Source: Cryptomeria japonica
Lineage: Eukaryota; Streptophyta; Pinopsida; Cupressales; Cupressaceae
Reading direction: 5' to 3'
Length of the DNA: 64,000 bases
Assembly (NCBI RefSeq): GCF_030272615.1
Contig: NC_081413.1
Span: forward strand, 102,014,239-102,078,238
The notes under the pieces are model-generated. The model did no database searches and was not told the origin of the DNA. It worked only from the letters and a program-made list of their open reading frames with translations. The position numbers and the translations under genes are program-made. The first letter of the stretch is position 1. Every line of letters begins with the position of its first letter. This document shows positions 23,226 to 34,333 of the stretch, in pieces.

Positions 23226-24389
23226 CTAATTTGTAATGGTGGGGTCACCCAATTCTTGAGTGACAGGACCATTGCATGATTTATCCTGCTCGGTAGATTT
23301 AGGAACCCACTGCTGTCTCATCTGTTTCCAAATGTTGTCAGCTTTAGCTTTCTTTTCATCTTCAACCTTCTTTGTGTTCATGCAGTTCTTGGCTATATGT
23401 CCGAGTTCAGTGCATGTATAACATCTTATGGTTGTATCTTTCTTCCTTAGATGATGCCTTGTACAATTCAACCCAATGTGTCCATATTCTCCACAATAAT
23501 GACATCTGCACCAGGTATTGTAATCCCAACCAAATATTGCTTTGACAATTTGTTCTGCTGGAGTGAATATCTTTGTTCTACATTCTGATGCTTTGTGACC
23601 TTGTTTCTTGCATTTGTGACATTTGCCTTCAAATTTTGGTTTTTCCTTGCATTCACTAGCCTTGTGACCATGCTGATTACAGTTGTAGCATTTTCCTTTG
23701 AATCTTGTCTTTCCATTGCTCCAACATTTGTTTGAGGTGTGACCTGTCTTACCACAGTAATTGCATGTAGGTCTTTGATTTCTTTGGCTACCTTGCTCGG
23801 AAGATTCACCTTCTTCATTGTAACCAAGACCGGCATTACCCTTTTGTTTGTGAAGATTTTGCTCATTTGATTGATCCAAGTCTGTTTGAGATTTCATCAT
23901 CCTTTCATTTGCTTGCTTTTGAATATCTAGCTCATTTTTCAAACTTTCATTCTGTTCTTTGAGAATTCTGATCTCTTCATTTGCATTGGAGAGTTGCTCG
24001 GTGAGATCTTCATGCTGTACAATTTCATTGTTTCTTCCTTCTATTTCATTTTGCATTTTATTCCTTTGTTCCAGGATTTCACAAAATCTTGCAGACTGAA
24101 TTTCCTGTTCTCTTCTTAGCATCCTTACTTCTTTTTGCAGTAATCCATTCTTTTCTAGGAGTTCTTTGATTGCATTGTTTGCTTCATCTACTTCATTTGA
24201 ACTACTTGTAGGAAAGAGATCTTCAATTTTTGTTTCAACATACTCATGATCATTTATTTCTTTTGCTAGTTCCTTTCTTCTTTTTAGGGATTGGGAAAGA
24301 TGTTCTCTTGCTTCTTTGAGTTGTGCTATGGCCATTTCTAGATCTATCTTTTCATTCTCAATAGCTTTGTCAAGTCTGAATATCTCCAT
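23226..24389 (-). CDS. Element N ORF1, coiled-coil protein with five CCHC zinc knuckles
   Basis: 387 aa, uninterrupted, starting MEIFRLDKAI about 60 bases after the primer site. Residues 1-180 are rich in Glu, Lys, Leu, Gln and Asn with heptad-like spacing, as expected for a coiled coil. Five CX2CX4HX4C knuckles follow: CNYCGKTGHTSNKC (209-222), CYNCNQHGHKASEC (234-247), CHKCKKQGHKASEC (257-270), CHYCGEYGHIGLNC (296-309) and CYTCTELGHIAKNC (323-336). Gag of copia elements usually has one knuckle behind a capsid-type domain; here there is no capsid domain. It probably binds element RNA as a nucleocapsid-like protein. First protein of the element by position. Confidence 0.9.
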   Translation of the reverse strand: MEIFRLDKAIENEKIDLEMAIAQLKEAREHLSQSLKRRKELAKEINDHEYVETKIEDLFPTSSSNEVDEANNAIKELLEKNGLLQKEVRMLRREQEIQSARFCEILEQRNKMQNEIEGRNNEIVQHEDLTEQLSNANEEIRILKEQNESLKNELDIQKQANERMMKSQTDLDQSNEQNLHKQKGNAGLGYNEEGESSEQGSQRNQRPTCNYCGKTGHTSNKCWSNGKTRFKGKCYNCNQHGHKASECKEKPKFEGKCHKCKKQGHKASECRTKIFTPAEQIVKAIFGWDYNTWCRCHYCGEYGHIGLNCTRHHLRKKDTTIRCYTCTELGHIAKNCMNTKKVEDEKKAKADNIWKQMRQQWVPKSTEQDKSCNGPVTQELGDPTITN

Positions 24390-24439
24390 TGTCTTGATCT
24401 TTTCTCAAGCTGTCAAACTTTTACTCTGAGAACCACAAT

Positions 24440-24451
24440 GCTCTGATACCA
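24440..24451 (-). promoter_or_regulatory. Primer binding site of element N
   Basis: Minus strand TGGTATCAGAGC, the complement of the initiator methionine tRNA 3' end, begins two bases inside the 5' LTR. The exact match fits a recently active element. Confidence 0.95.
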
Positions 24452-24453
24452 AT

Positions 24454-25607
24454 TGTTGAAAATATTCAGGACTAACCAAGTTATTGAGAGGGGAGGGGTG
24501 AATCAGTAACACTTAAAACTTTTAATTCATTTCTGCACTTGCATATATTAAACCATTCATTCATTTAATCTACTGTATGCATGAAAGTATAATCATTCAC
24601 AACACTTAACACAAAGATTTGGTGACCCAGAAACCTTCCAAATAGAAAGTAAAACTGGGGTGGGGATGGTACCCACAAAACTTTGGTACTGCAGTAAAAG
24701 TTGGCCAGTTAAGGCTTACAATGATCACTTCTGATGATCTGCCCTGTTAGAAGCAAATTCGGACTGCTAGGTCCACCTTGTTAGAGGATTTATAGACATA
24801 CAATGAAGTATGCACTCGGTTAAGAGATTTACAAAAGACTGTTAAGTCTACCCGGCAAAAGGATTTACAAACTGATTCAACTGTTAGGATGAAACAGTAG
24901 ATCTTGACTTACAACTTTATTGCTGATAAGATCTGTTGAGTATTGATCTCCTTCTGAGATAGATATGTCGATTCTGCTCCTTTACTGACTCTGCGAAAAT
25001 GTTTTGATCTGCTGCCTTAATGCAGTTTCTGCTCTGCTCTTTCTAATTTCGCATATTCATATATCTTACATACATTTTCATATTCACCGATTACAGATGG
25101 TATAATACATCACATATATACCGTCCATAATTACATTTACATTTCATAAAGTCGGCCTCATACAAATTAATAACACAAACTCATTCTTAAGTCGGCCTTA
25201 CATAGGTGAACAAAATATTACTGAGTCGGTAGATACTCGGTTCCTCAAGCTGGCTCGGTGATCTTCTGATACACGGCGTCCACTACAATACTCGGCATCG
25301 TCATGCTCTCGGTAAGAGTAGAAGCTCGGTCCATACTAGTCCCGAAGTGTAGCTTGGAACTCGGTAGATATAGTGTCACTCGGTAACCACTGGTAACTCG
25401 GTAAGAACTGACTTCTCGGTTACTGTTGTTTGTCTCATATGCTCGGTAATAGTCTTACTGCTCGGTATGAACTGTTTAATCGGTAAGCTTTACCGAATGC
25501 TCGGTATAGGCTGTGGACTGAGTGATGAGCTCGGTAAGCATTCAAAATCGAATAAGTGTTTTCACTAAGTGTTATTTACTAATGACAAATATATCATTAT
25601 TCCAACA
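24454..25607 (-). repeat. 5' LTR of element N
   Basis: 1154 bases, TGTTGAAAATATTC...ATTCCAACA, with clean TG...CA ends. Confidence 0.95.
25225..25540 (+). repeat. TCGGT motif cluster in the 5' LTR of N
   Basis: Fourteen TCGGT words in about 316 bases, mostly CTCGGTA. Spacing is irregular, and the motif reads TTACCGAG on the transcribed (minus) strand. Confidence 0.85.
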
Positions 25608-25613
25608 GTTGGC

Positions 25614-27078
25614 ATATGTGCAGAGCTTGATGACATGATGATATTGTATGTTGTCATTGATGTCAATATGTTGAAGTATGAACCGGTATATTGAAGTAAG
25701 CAAACTGGCAAGAGAACCGATATGATATTGCAAACTGGTATATGTAAAAAAGTGAAGTGGTATGTTGGAATGAGAACCAATATATGGGAAGTTTTGTATC
25801 AGGGTGTCATTTGTCATGACTACCGATTGGTAGTCTCAACTTCAGGGTTTCCGGTTGATGCATTCCAACCCTATGTGATTCAACCGATGACATCTTGTGA
25901 TGAGTTAGCATTGTAATGAAGATCAGATAGTGTTGCCACGTCAACCTGGTGCGCGTGAAGGATTTCCTTGAGGATCTTGCATGGAGATTGATCCTATCTA
26001 CCTCAGGAATGTGTGAAGTCTCTGCAAATGGTGGAGAGCATGTGATGGGTTATCAACTTCCTGAAGCAGCAAAGAATGAACATTGTAGAACATCTTGAGA
26101 TCTGTTCAAGACTATTGTATTCAATGCAGTATGATTAATGGTCAGGATTGAACTGATTGAATTGTTAAACCTAAATGTTTAGGGTTTAGGGTTTATGCTA
26201 CCGACCTATCTATTTCCGATAAGGTCGATGATTTTTTTCATTTTGAAGTTGTTGGCAAATGTTATGTGTGTATCCAAGTGAAGAGATACTTGATTCTTGC
26301 TAGACCAGAGAAGTGTATTGATACCTACAGAGTGTGATTGCAAAAGCAAAGGAGCTAAAGTGGATCTGCCTTGGCATTGAGTGTTGTTATCAGATCAGTG
26401 TATTAACTGTTGACTTCTAACCATTTCAGTAGTTGGAAAATCCCTTAACCGGGTAGCTTTAATAGGATTTTGTGTAAATCCTTTAACAAAGTGACTCAAT
26501 TCAATGAGTTCTTCAAATCCTCTTGCGAGGTAACCTTTAACCAGGTATTTAGCCATCCCTTAACCGGGTGATCCCTAACAGGATTGGTTCCTAGTAGAAT
26601 CTATTATAAAAGTCTTTAATCAGACTAGGCTCCTAATAGAGCAGACTTCAAAAGAGTTCAAAGAACAGCTTGTGGGTATTCATCCCTATCGTGGTTTTTC
26701 CCAGTTACGTTTCCATGTGAAAAACCAATGTGTCATGTGTGATGCTTTTCATGTGATGCTTTAATATTTTCTGTCAAAGTGGTAAAGCATGTTGAACTGA
26801 CAGTCATTATATTTCTGATGATATATTACTTGTTTATGCATACGGGTGAAGTGGAAATGAGATATTAGATTGTGTAGAGATCTAAGTGTTTACCGGTTTA
26901 TGTATTTCATACTCTCACTGTGTTTTACTGGTAGTGCCATGATTTAGACCGGTGTTACTATTTACCAGATAAGTGTAGTCTTTGCAGTCAAACTGGTTCA
27001 TGGAAAGTTTTTGTCTGTACTGATTCACCCCCCCCTCATAGTACCAGTTTGGTACTAACTATTCATCATTATTCATCA
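25614..27078 (+). repeat. Solo LTR S1, main part
   Basis: Continues S1 after element N. No coding content. It shares the CCGGT/CCGGTA vocabulary and the C-run end (CTGATTCACCCCCCCCTC) with the copia B LTR. Confidence 0.8.
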
Positions 27079-27083
27079 TGTTA

Positions 27084-27827
27084 TTCCGGTGAGGGTTTCA
27101 CCAACATAACTTTGTTGAAGATCTTTGATAATATGCATAGATGGTGTTGGTGCTACTTATAGTAGAGATTCAAGATGCTGATGGTGATTGTGTTTGAGAC
27201 TTGGTTGATTGGTATCATTGCTTTAGCGTGTGTGGACCTAAATTGGGTCCCGATTTTTCTAGGTTATGGACCGGCTTAATGTAACATGTTGATTAGACTT
27301 CTCAATGTGTTTCCAAGATGTTTTATGGGTGGGATATTATTTGTTTGGTCTCAGGATGACATGTTTTGTAATCATGTAATTGTTTTATTGTCTGGTAGCT
27401 GACCTTATTGTTTGTGGTCAAGGGTTTGTATATATATGATGTAAGATCTCATTATAGATCATGGGAAGATATAGAAATGTGGAATAGGAGCGAATAATGT
27501 AATAATAATTCAAGAAGAGAATTTGGTCGATCATTGGTGATCGAGTTGGGTTTATGTAAGAGGATTTAGTCCTTTGGTATTGAGCTTAACCGGAACTGTA
27601 TTCAGGCATAGGAGATGCTATCATTGTAGTTCATTCTTTCCTCCAGATTGTAGTTTGGATTTTTATGTAGTCACTGAGACTCCTTTTGTAATGAGCAGTG
27701 TGCTCTAGGCTATTGGCCTTCCTGCAAGTACAATCCCCTCATTTGTAATCACATACTTACTGCAGAAGTATTATCTAACTATGGGTAGGGTTCCCACTGT
27801 GGTTTTTCCCTTTACCGGGTTTTCCAC
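27084..27827 (+). repeat. Copia B 5' LTR, second piece
   Basis: Colinear with about 40840-41577, from the TTTCACC.ACATAACTTTG region to GGGTTTTCCAC. It ends in TCCAC, the target duplicated by G2. Confidence 0.85.
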
Positions 27828-29047
27828 TGTAATGGTGGAAAAATGGTGAATGATAGATCAAGAGGAAAACTACCCTTTCCCTCAAAGAGAGATGATAGTT
27901 TAACTATTGATTACCCTTCAAACACTTTTCACCAACTTAAATTTGGAAGAGGAGAGGAGAATTCGCTAGATTCAATATTTCTAGAAGAAGATGATAGATT
28001 GAATTCAGAATGAAAAGGGAATGATAAGTTGATACCCTCTTCCTTGTTTGAAATGGAAAGGAATTGATTGAATTATGTAGTGCAAAAGTGACAAAGAACT
28101 GATTATAACTTGAGATCAGGATATGGGATGAAGTTGTGCACCTGGATCTGGCAGTAATGTGTCTAGACAAAGTCGCCCTGCGAATTTGAGGAAAAGTTGT
28201 CTAGACCATGGCAGGAATATACACGGTCCTCCGAAAAATCCACGAAATGAGAAGGGTTTTTCCGCCTGTGCAAATGAAGACCAAATCCAAAAGTACAACC
28301 ATGCACCTAGAACCTACACACAGAAAAGAGAGGAAAATGGGTTGGGATTGAGGGTTTGCCTTTAGGTCAAACCCCAGTTTTTGGAATTAACCAAGTAATG
28401 AAAGAAAGTACTTGCAAGTAGTTGTAAATGAAAGACTTAATTGTAAATCACCTCAAGGGAGGATGTGATAGCAATGTTGATATAGATGATCGTGTGGATT
28501 TGAATGTTGGAATCAATCTCCTTGTCAATGGTTGAATCCTTGACTTGAAAGCAACACCTAGCCTTGAAGGGAGACTTGAGAATGCTCAATGCTAGAAAAC
28601 AATGCTTGAATGCTCTTGAATTTTGATCACTTGAATTTATCCAACTTCGACCTATCCAAATTATGAAAATGAGAGGATGAATTCCCCTTAAATACATGTT
28701 AGTGGATTTGATTTTCATCACAGGCCAACATTGGGGGAGTTTCCCGCCTAATGCACAACCAACAATGCAACCCTAGGAAGGGTCCTGCCCGAAAATAGGG
28801 CCACCCCTGTCCTGGGAGGACAAGGGAATCATGCCCCTTTCCAAGGGGGGATAGTGGCACCATGCCGCTATCCTACCCCTTTTGCCAAGGAAGAGTGTGG
28901 ACGGGGTGATCCAGAGGCCAAGGAAGAAGTTGTTTCTAAGGGCTGAGCAATCTCTGATCTCCGATCAGGCTAGAGGATTTGAACTCGCATGCATGAGGAC
29001 CATAATGCAGTCAAAAATTGCTAGGGTCACAATTTTATGACACTATA
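27828..29047 (-). repeat. 3' LTR of G2
   Basis: 1220 bases, TGTAATGGTGG...GACACTATA (last CA mutated to TA). Matches 34334-35541. Confidence 0.88.
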
Positions 29048-29070
29048 TTTAGCCCCCACTTTAGTGGGAG
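29048..29070 (-). promoter_or_regulatory. Polypurine tract of G2
   Basis: Minus strand CTAAAGTGGGGGCTAAA abuts the 3' LTR; the counterpart of the G1 tract. Confidence 0.65.
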
Positions 29071-30268
29071 TATAAGCGTACGCCAATACTATCGGTAAAG
29101 TACAAGGAAACAATATTAAAAGACTTTTACCACGTCAATGATGCAAGATATGCCAAGCCCCCAATGGACCTAGGATCTTATGACTTTGATTGACAAAGTA
29201 AAAGGGAATATCAAGAAGGGGAGAACCATGAATATAAGTAGCAAAGTTCCCTTCACTATGAGTCATGAAAGAAAGGATACCAAAGATTACAAAGCAAAAC
29301 AAAGTTCACTAAGTAATTCTAAGTATCAAAGAGGGAAATTATGAGCGAAGTGTATGCCTCCATGTTAAAGCGATCGTGCCTGCCTTATCGGGAGTAATTT
29401 ATTTAAGGTAGGATACATCCAAGAGAGAGAGAACAAAGGGAGAACGTTATCACAAGGATTTAGCCCCCAATCGAGGAATAAATTTAGGGATAATGAACAC
29501 AAAACATGAGGTAGTGTCGCTTTCCTCAAGGTCAGTATGTTGTATGATAACTCATGTATATCATGTATGTATATGCATGTAATAATCATGATTACCCAAA
29601 GAAGGACACTAACTTAGAAGAAAGGGAAGAGATGATGTATTTTGAGTCAAGAGACTAGGAAAAGATCTCAATGCTTTGCATCATCCCCAAGTAGACATTA
29701 AGGAAACAATAGAAGAACAGAGATACACATAGAAGAATGGTCACAAAAGAGAAAGAAAGGGGAGAGAGAAATATCTTCAGTGCTAATATTGCTAATCTAG
29801 CATGACATATGCCTCTCGATCTTGCTGATCACTATTTTGGGAAGGTGAGAAACACACCAGAGGAGCAACATTGAGCACAATAGATGGAGCTATCACAAGA
29901 TCTAAACAAGGACTATGCTCATGTTGTAAGTCACTTTGTTCAATTCTAGGAGCTAGGATTAGGGTTTGTGAAAATTCATCAGATAAATGCTTGTCTACAT
30001 CAACATACTCGTACTCACTATCAAAAGCATTAGGAGTTGTATTGCCATTATGAATAACATTTTCACCCATTTCTTCATCAAATTTTAGAGAAAGAGGAGA
30101 AAGAACACGAATAGGAATAAAACCATCACATGTTTTATGCAACTTATGATTTGGAGATGTTGGTTGAACATCTTGCTTAGGAGAAAAGGGAATCATGTCA
30201 ACTGTTAGAGTCTAAGGAGATTGAATATTTTGAGGGCTAGCTTCACAAGCTCAAACATGACGTCTTCG
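29071..30268 (-). other. G2 interior after protease, no pol
   Basis: A minus-strand frame at 30196-29792 encodes an acidic 134-aa segment without recognisable domain. The rest is purine-rich non-coding sequence. An autonomous element would carry reverse transcriptase here. Confidence 0.5.
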
Positions 30269-31614
30269 TCAGCGTTCTCTTGCACAACGATTCCATTGAG
30301 TCTTAGTGGAAGGCTGAGAAGGAGGAGGAACACTTGAAAAAGTAGGAATGTTTCTCTCCTTGATATTTGAAGGTTTAGGTTGAGGTCTTTTTGGTTGAAT
30401 AAGAGGAGAAGAAGGCCTATTCTCTTGATAAGAGGAAGGAGGTGGAACTGCGCTATAGAAAGGAGGATAATTAGGTGTAGGAAGGAGACCAAGTCCATCA
30501 TGAGGAGGAGGTATATGTATAACCTTAGGAGGAATATTGTTGCTCTCCTTAAGAGAAGGTAAAGTCACATCCATGGGTATAGGTGGACGATCTTCCTTAG
30601 GAGGGAGATTATTTCTATCCATGAGGGGAAGAACCTCATCTTGAATAATAATAGGAATGTCAAGTGTTGGAGATCTAGTTTGACTTAAGGATAATATCAT
30701 ATCATTCTTCCATTTATGATATGATTGAAAAAGAGCATCACTCCTTGATGGAAGAGATTGAAATTGTTTAGGCCAAAAGAAATCAATAGGAACACTGGAC
30801 TTCTTTCGGATGGATGAAATAAGCTATGGTTCATGGTTATGATTTTTCTATTGTGAGGAAATTTCAGACACTTGTGTATTGGAGAAGCAATATCCTTCAT
30901 GGATGATAGCCAAGGATAGCCCAACTTCACATGAAATTGCTCAGAAGAGGGTATGATAACAAAGTCAACATCCATGGATTTAGTATGAAATTCAATAGGA
31001 AGAATGATAGAGCCAATGGTAGGACAAGAGAAGCCATCAAATAACTTCACAACCACATTAGAAGCATCATATAGTGGTTTATGCGATCGTAAAGTGAAAA
31101 GATACTCTTTAGTTATGATATTAACCATGCAAGAGGGGTCAATCAGGGCACCACGACAAGGGATATCCTTAACCTCTGCAACTATGTATAAAGGGCCATC
31201 AAGCACTCTAATGGTCTCACTAGGGTCAAATGTAATAGAAGGATCCTTAGGTGAATCTTGTGTTTCTACCATATTAACCAAGTTTGGAGCCATAGAGGTG
31301 AATTCTTTAGAAGAGAGAGAATTAGGCACAATCTCAATAACGTTAGAGGTATGAGATGGCAAGGTATTAGTGAAAATCTTAAGATTTTGATTAGGAGGAG
31401 CTACTGATTTATTTCCTTTATCATTCACACTTGCCACAAATATAGCATTATTATCAATCAAGTCTTGAATCTTATTCTTCATTGCAAAACATTTCTCAGT
31501 ATCATGACCAGGTTGACGATGAAATTGACAAAAGGAATCAAAATAAGGGGATGCAAGTTTAGAAGGATCAATTGGTTTTATAGGAGGAAGTTTGATAACA
31601 TTTATGTGCAACAA
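30269..31614 (-). pseudogene. G2 zinc knuckle, aspartic protease-like domain and proline-rich tail
   Basis: The frame 31614-30697 reads FCQFHRQPGHDTEKCFAMK, a gypsy gag knuckle, about 30 residues in. About 100 residues later comes CRGALIDPSCMVNIITKEY, which has the layout of a retroviral-type protease active site but with DPSC in place of DTGA or DSGA. The catalytic Asp remains and the Gly is lost. A second frame, 30700-30269, is proline-rich (LPPKEDRPPIP, IPPPHDGLGLLP). A frame change separates it from gag upstream. Protease would cut the polyprotein; activity is doubtful. Confidence 0.7.
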
Positions 31615-31727
31615 CTAAGACATAATACTATGTAAAGATTCATTCAAAGGAGTGAATTGTCTTTCTCTTTGGATTTTTTTTGAAATAGAAGGCACACCTG
31701 TTGTAGCATTCACATTGTTGTTGTTGA

Positions 31728-33281
31728 TCATATCATTGAACTTGATGAAGCTTTTTGTTGGTTTGAACTTCTTAAACGATTAATGAATGCTCTCCCCTTA
31801 TCACTCAGAGCCATAGGAGTGGATTGCTCCATTTGACTCACAACCAGTTCATAATTGTGGAGTGTTGTGCACAACTGTGGGAAGTAAGTAAACTCAGACA
31901 AAAGAAGCTTTTTCCTGATATCTTTTTGTAAATTAGAAATGAAAATTCTTTGAATATCATTATTAGGTACATGAAAGGAAATTTGAGCACACAAATGCTT
32001 ATATCTACCAATGAAATCAAACACTTTTTCTTTAACACCTTGTTTACAATGCATTGAATCAATCAATGTGAATTTAGGGCCAATATTGTTTTGAAATTGT
32101 TGGATGAAAGCATTTGCTAGTTGTTGAAAATAAGTGATGGAATAAGAAGGCAAATAGGAATACCATTGTAAATCTTTATCTCTTAATGTTCTTGTAAACA
32201 GTTTTGCAAGCAATCATTGATCATAAGCAAAATCAGTGCACAAGGTTTGAAATGTTTTGCCATGCATAAGAGGACCACCTTTTCCATTATAGAGTTCCAA
32301 TTGAGGGATATCAATATGTTTAGGTGGCATGACTTTAACAATATCAAGAGAAACTGGGCTCGCAACATCAAAGGTGGGCACACTAAACTTGGATTGACTC
32401 ATGGAAGCAATTTGTTGTTGTAAGGAAGACACAGTTTGAGCAAGATTGTTAATTGTTGCTTCAGTAGAAGAATTGATGTTTGGCATAGGTGATTGGGAAG
32501 GTGGTTTGATGTTATTGAAAGAAGGCATGGACTGAGAATAAGGTGGTAGGACATTATGATAAGTAGGCATAGGTGATGATTGGGTAGGAAAAGGAACACT
32601 TAAAGGAGGAATAAAGTTGTTGAGGGAATTGCCCCCTTGTGTCACACTGATTGGTTGAGGAATAATAGGAATATTCATGGAAGACTTAAGTAACGATGGA
32701 GGATTAAATGAAGAAGAGGGATTGCCCCAGTGACCCATGGTTGTAGGAATGATATTTTGAGTTGAAGTAGCTATGATGTTGGAGGTAAAAGTAGGAATAC
32801 TAGTCATAAGAGTAGTCAAAGGAATTGAAGGATTGACTTGTGTTGGAGGTTGTCAGTAACCTAGGGTTTCAGCATAACTCTTGATAGGCATGACATTAGA
32901 ATCAACAATATGTGCAATGCCACACAATATATCAATTCCATTCTTATCACTTTGAATCACGTGTTTAAGGCCTTCAATTAATGGAAGAGATTCACTATTA
33001 GGGTATTTTTGGGACATCCATTGTTGAAAGTTATCAAATTGATTGTCCAATGTGGAAAGTTGATCTAGAGAAACCCTAGTTAAAGCTTCTTCTTCATCAT
33101 GAGATTCATCAATGGGGTGAATAGGCACATGATTAGGATGGGAAGAATTAGCATGATCCTCATTAAAGAAGTCACCCAAATTAGGCTCTATCTCCTCGGT
33201 AATTAAACCTTGGGAAGCCTTAATTCTAATGCTTCGTTTAATGGGGATAGGGTAGGTAGGACTAATAGTGGTAAAACTCAT
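31728..33281 (-). pseudogene. G2 gag with retrotransposon gag domain
   Basis: Three open stretches in the same frame (33281-32853, 32819-32214, 32213-31728) make one gag interrupted by stops. The N-terminal part is acidic. The middle is rich in Pro, Ser, Asn and Gln. The last stretch is the conserved capsid domain of gypsy gag: FTRTLRDKDLQWYSYLPS, then FIQQFQNN, KQGVKEKVFDFIGRYKHL and LQKDIRKKLLL. Gag forms the particle and packages RNA. The zinc knuckle follows in another frame at 31614. Confidence 0.8.
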
Positions 33282-34317
33282 GCACTAGAGGGAAAATTTG
33301 AATTTTGAATTGTGGAACAAAGCTTACAAAATTGAGTACTATAAAATTTAAGAAAATAATGATTACACAATTTGAACTTTGTTGGAAGAAGGGGATGACA
33401 CAATTTCCAAAAATGAAAGGAAATTTAAAATTTAAAATTAGAGCCAAGGGAATACCACTTAATTGTAAAATCAAATTTTTTAAAATTAGGGCAGACTATA
33501 ATTAACCTCTTAATTTTTAAAAATTTCTTGAAATTTGAAATGTTGAATTTGGGAGGTATTTCCAATTCTAGAGGGATAAAAAATCAACAATATCAGCCAA
33601 TTTTCAGGATTTAGGCTATTAATTACAGTCATAACAGTCTCCCAAAATTTTGGAAAAAACGTCAAGGACTGTGGCGGGAACGCACATGGTTCAAGCAACT
33701 TTTTTCAAAATTTTCAGGGATGAATATTACAATGATTTCAAAGCTAACCCCCCAAAAATGGTGAATTTTACAATCTCTAGATGGGTGAAATGAAGGTGCA
33801 AATGTAAAGATAGGACCCTATTAGGGTTTTGAAGAAAAAGAGGAATTGAATTGCAATTTTGAAAAAGGTCAAACCTAATGGATAGGGACACCTTGGAAAA
33901 TATTTAGAAATCTGAACTGAAATGAAATTGATTTGAAATTTGCACAAAATCCAATTAATTTTAAAAATTAGGATTTTATGACCTAACCACATAATTTTAA
34001 AAATTGAATTTTGGGAAAAAGGGGGGAATCTGATTTTTGCACAAGTTCAAGATGATTTTTGAAAATTAGGGTTTTAACAAGTAACCTCTTAATTTTATAA
34101 ATTTTATTTGCAAATTGAACAAGACAATGAGGAAATTGAATCTGATAAATAAGACAATTTTCAGATCTAAGATAACCACAAGCAATTTTTACAAATTGCA
34201 AGTTCAATTTTAATTTAAAAAACTAGGGTTTTTAATGAATTAACCACTAAGTTTGCAGAAATTTGAAACTTGTAAATGAAAATTATGTAATTTTGTTCAA
34301 AGGAAAGCATGCAAGAT
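33282..34317 (-). other. G2 leader region, AT-rich
   Basis: Low-complexity A/T-rich leader between primer site and gag, with many runs such as GAAATTTGAA and AAATTAGGGTTTT. Similar sequence lies in the G1 leader (13860-14410). Open frames here look like chance. Confidence 0.55.
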
Positions 34318-34330
34318 GTCGGGTTCACCA
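34318..34330 (-). promoter_or_regulatory. Primer binding site candidate of G2
   Basis: Minus strand TGGTGAACCCGAC three bases inside the 5' LTR, identical to G1. Confidence 0.65.
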
Positions 34331-34333
34331 AAA

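Larger units (their letters stand above)
18113..25607 (-). mobile_element. Element N: young non-autonomous LTR retrotransposon with a novel large ORF
   Basis: Two 1154-base LTRs bound it, and GTTGGC flanks both sides (18107-18112, 25608-25613). The minus-strand order is 5' LTR (25607-24454), primer site, zinc-knuckle ORF1 (24389-23226), a 379-base spacer, the 1108-aa ORF2 (22846-19520), polypurine tract and 3' LTR (19266-18113). I counted about 8 differences between the LTRs, seven of them transitions, so it is much younger than its neighbours. There is no protease, integrase or reverse transcriptase. The initiator-Met primer site and AAAGGGGGAGAT tract match the copia elements here, so a copia is its likely helper. 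Confidence 0.9.
18106..27078 (+). mobile_element. Solo LTR S1, interrupted by element N
   Basis: S1 begins TGTTGGC (18106-18112), resumes at 25608 as GTTGGCATATGTGC and ends TATTCATCA. It is flanked by TGTTA at 18101-18105 and 27079-27083. Without element N it is about 1472 bases. The copia B LTR continues on both sides, which gives an independent check. No internal region or second LTR is present, so it is a solo LTR left by recombination. Its CACCCCCCCTCATAGTACCAG end resembles the copia B LTR end. Confidence 0.85.

Noticed and set aside
28159-28365. Short plus-strand frame in the G2 LTR (and similar frames in G1, S2 LTRs)
   Set aside because: It is in the LTR, recurs only because the LTRs are repeats, and has no coding features.
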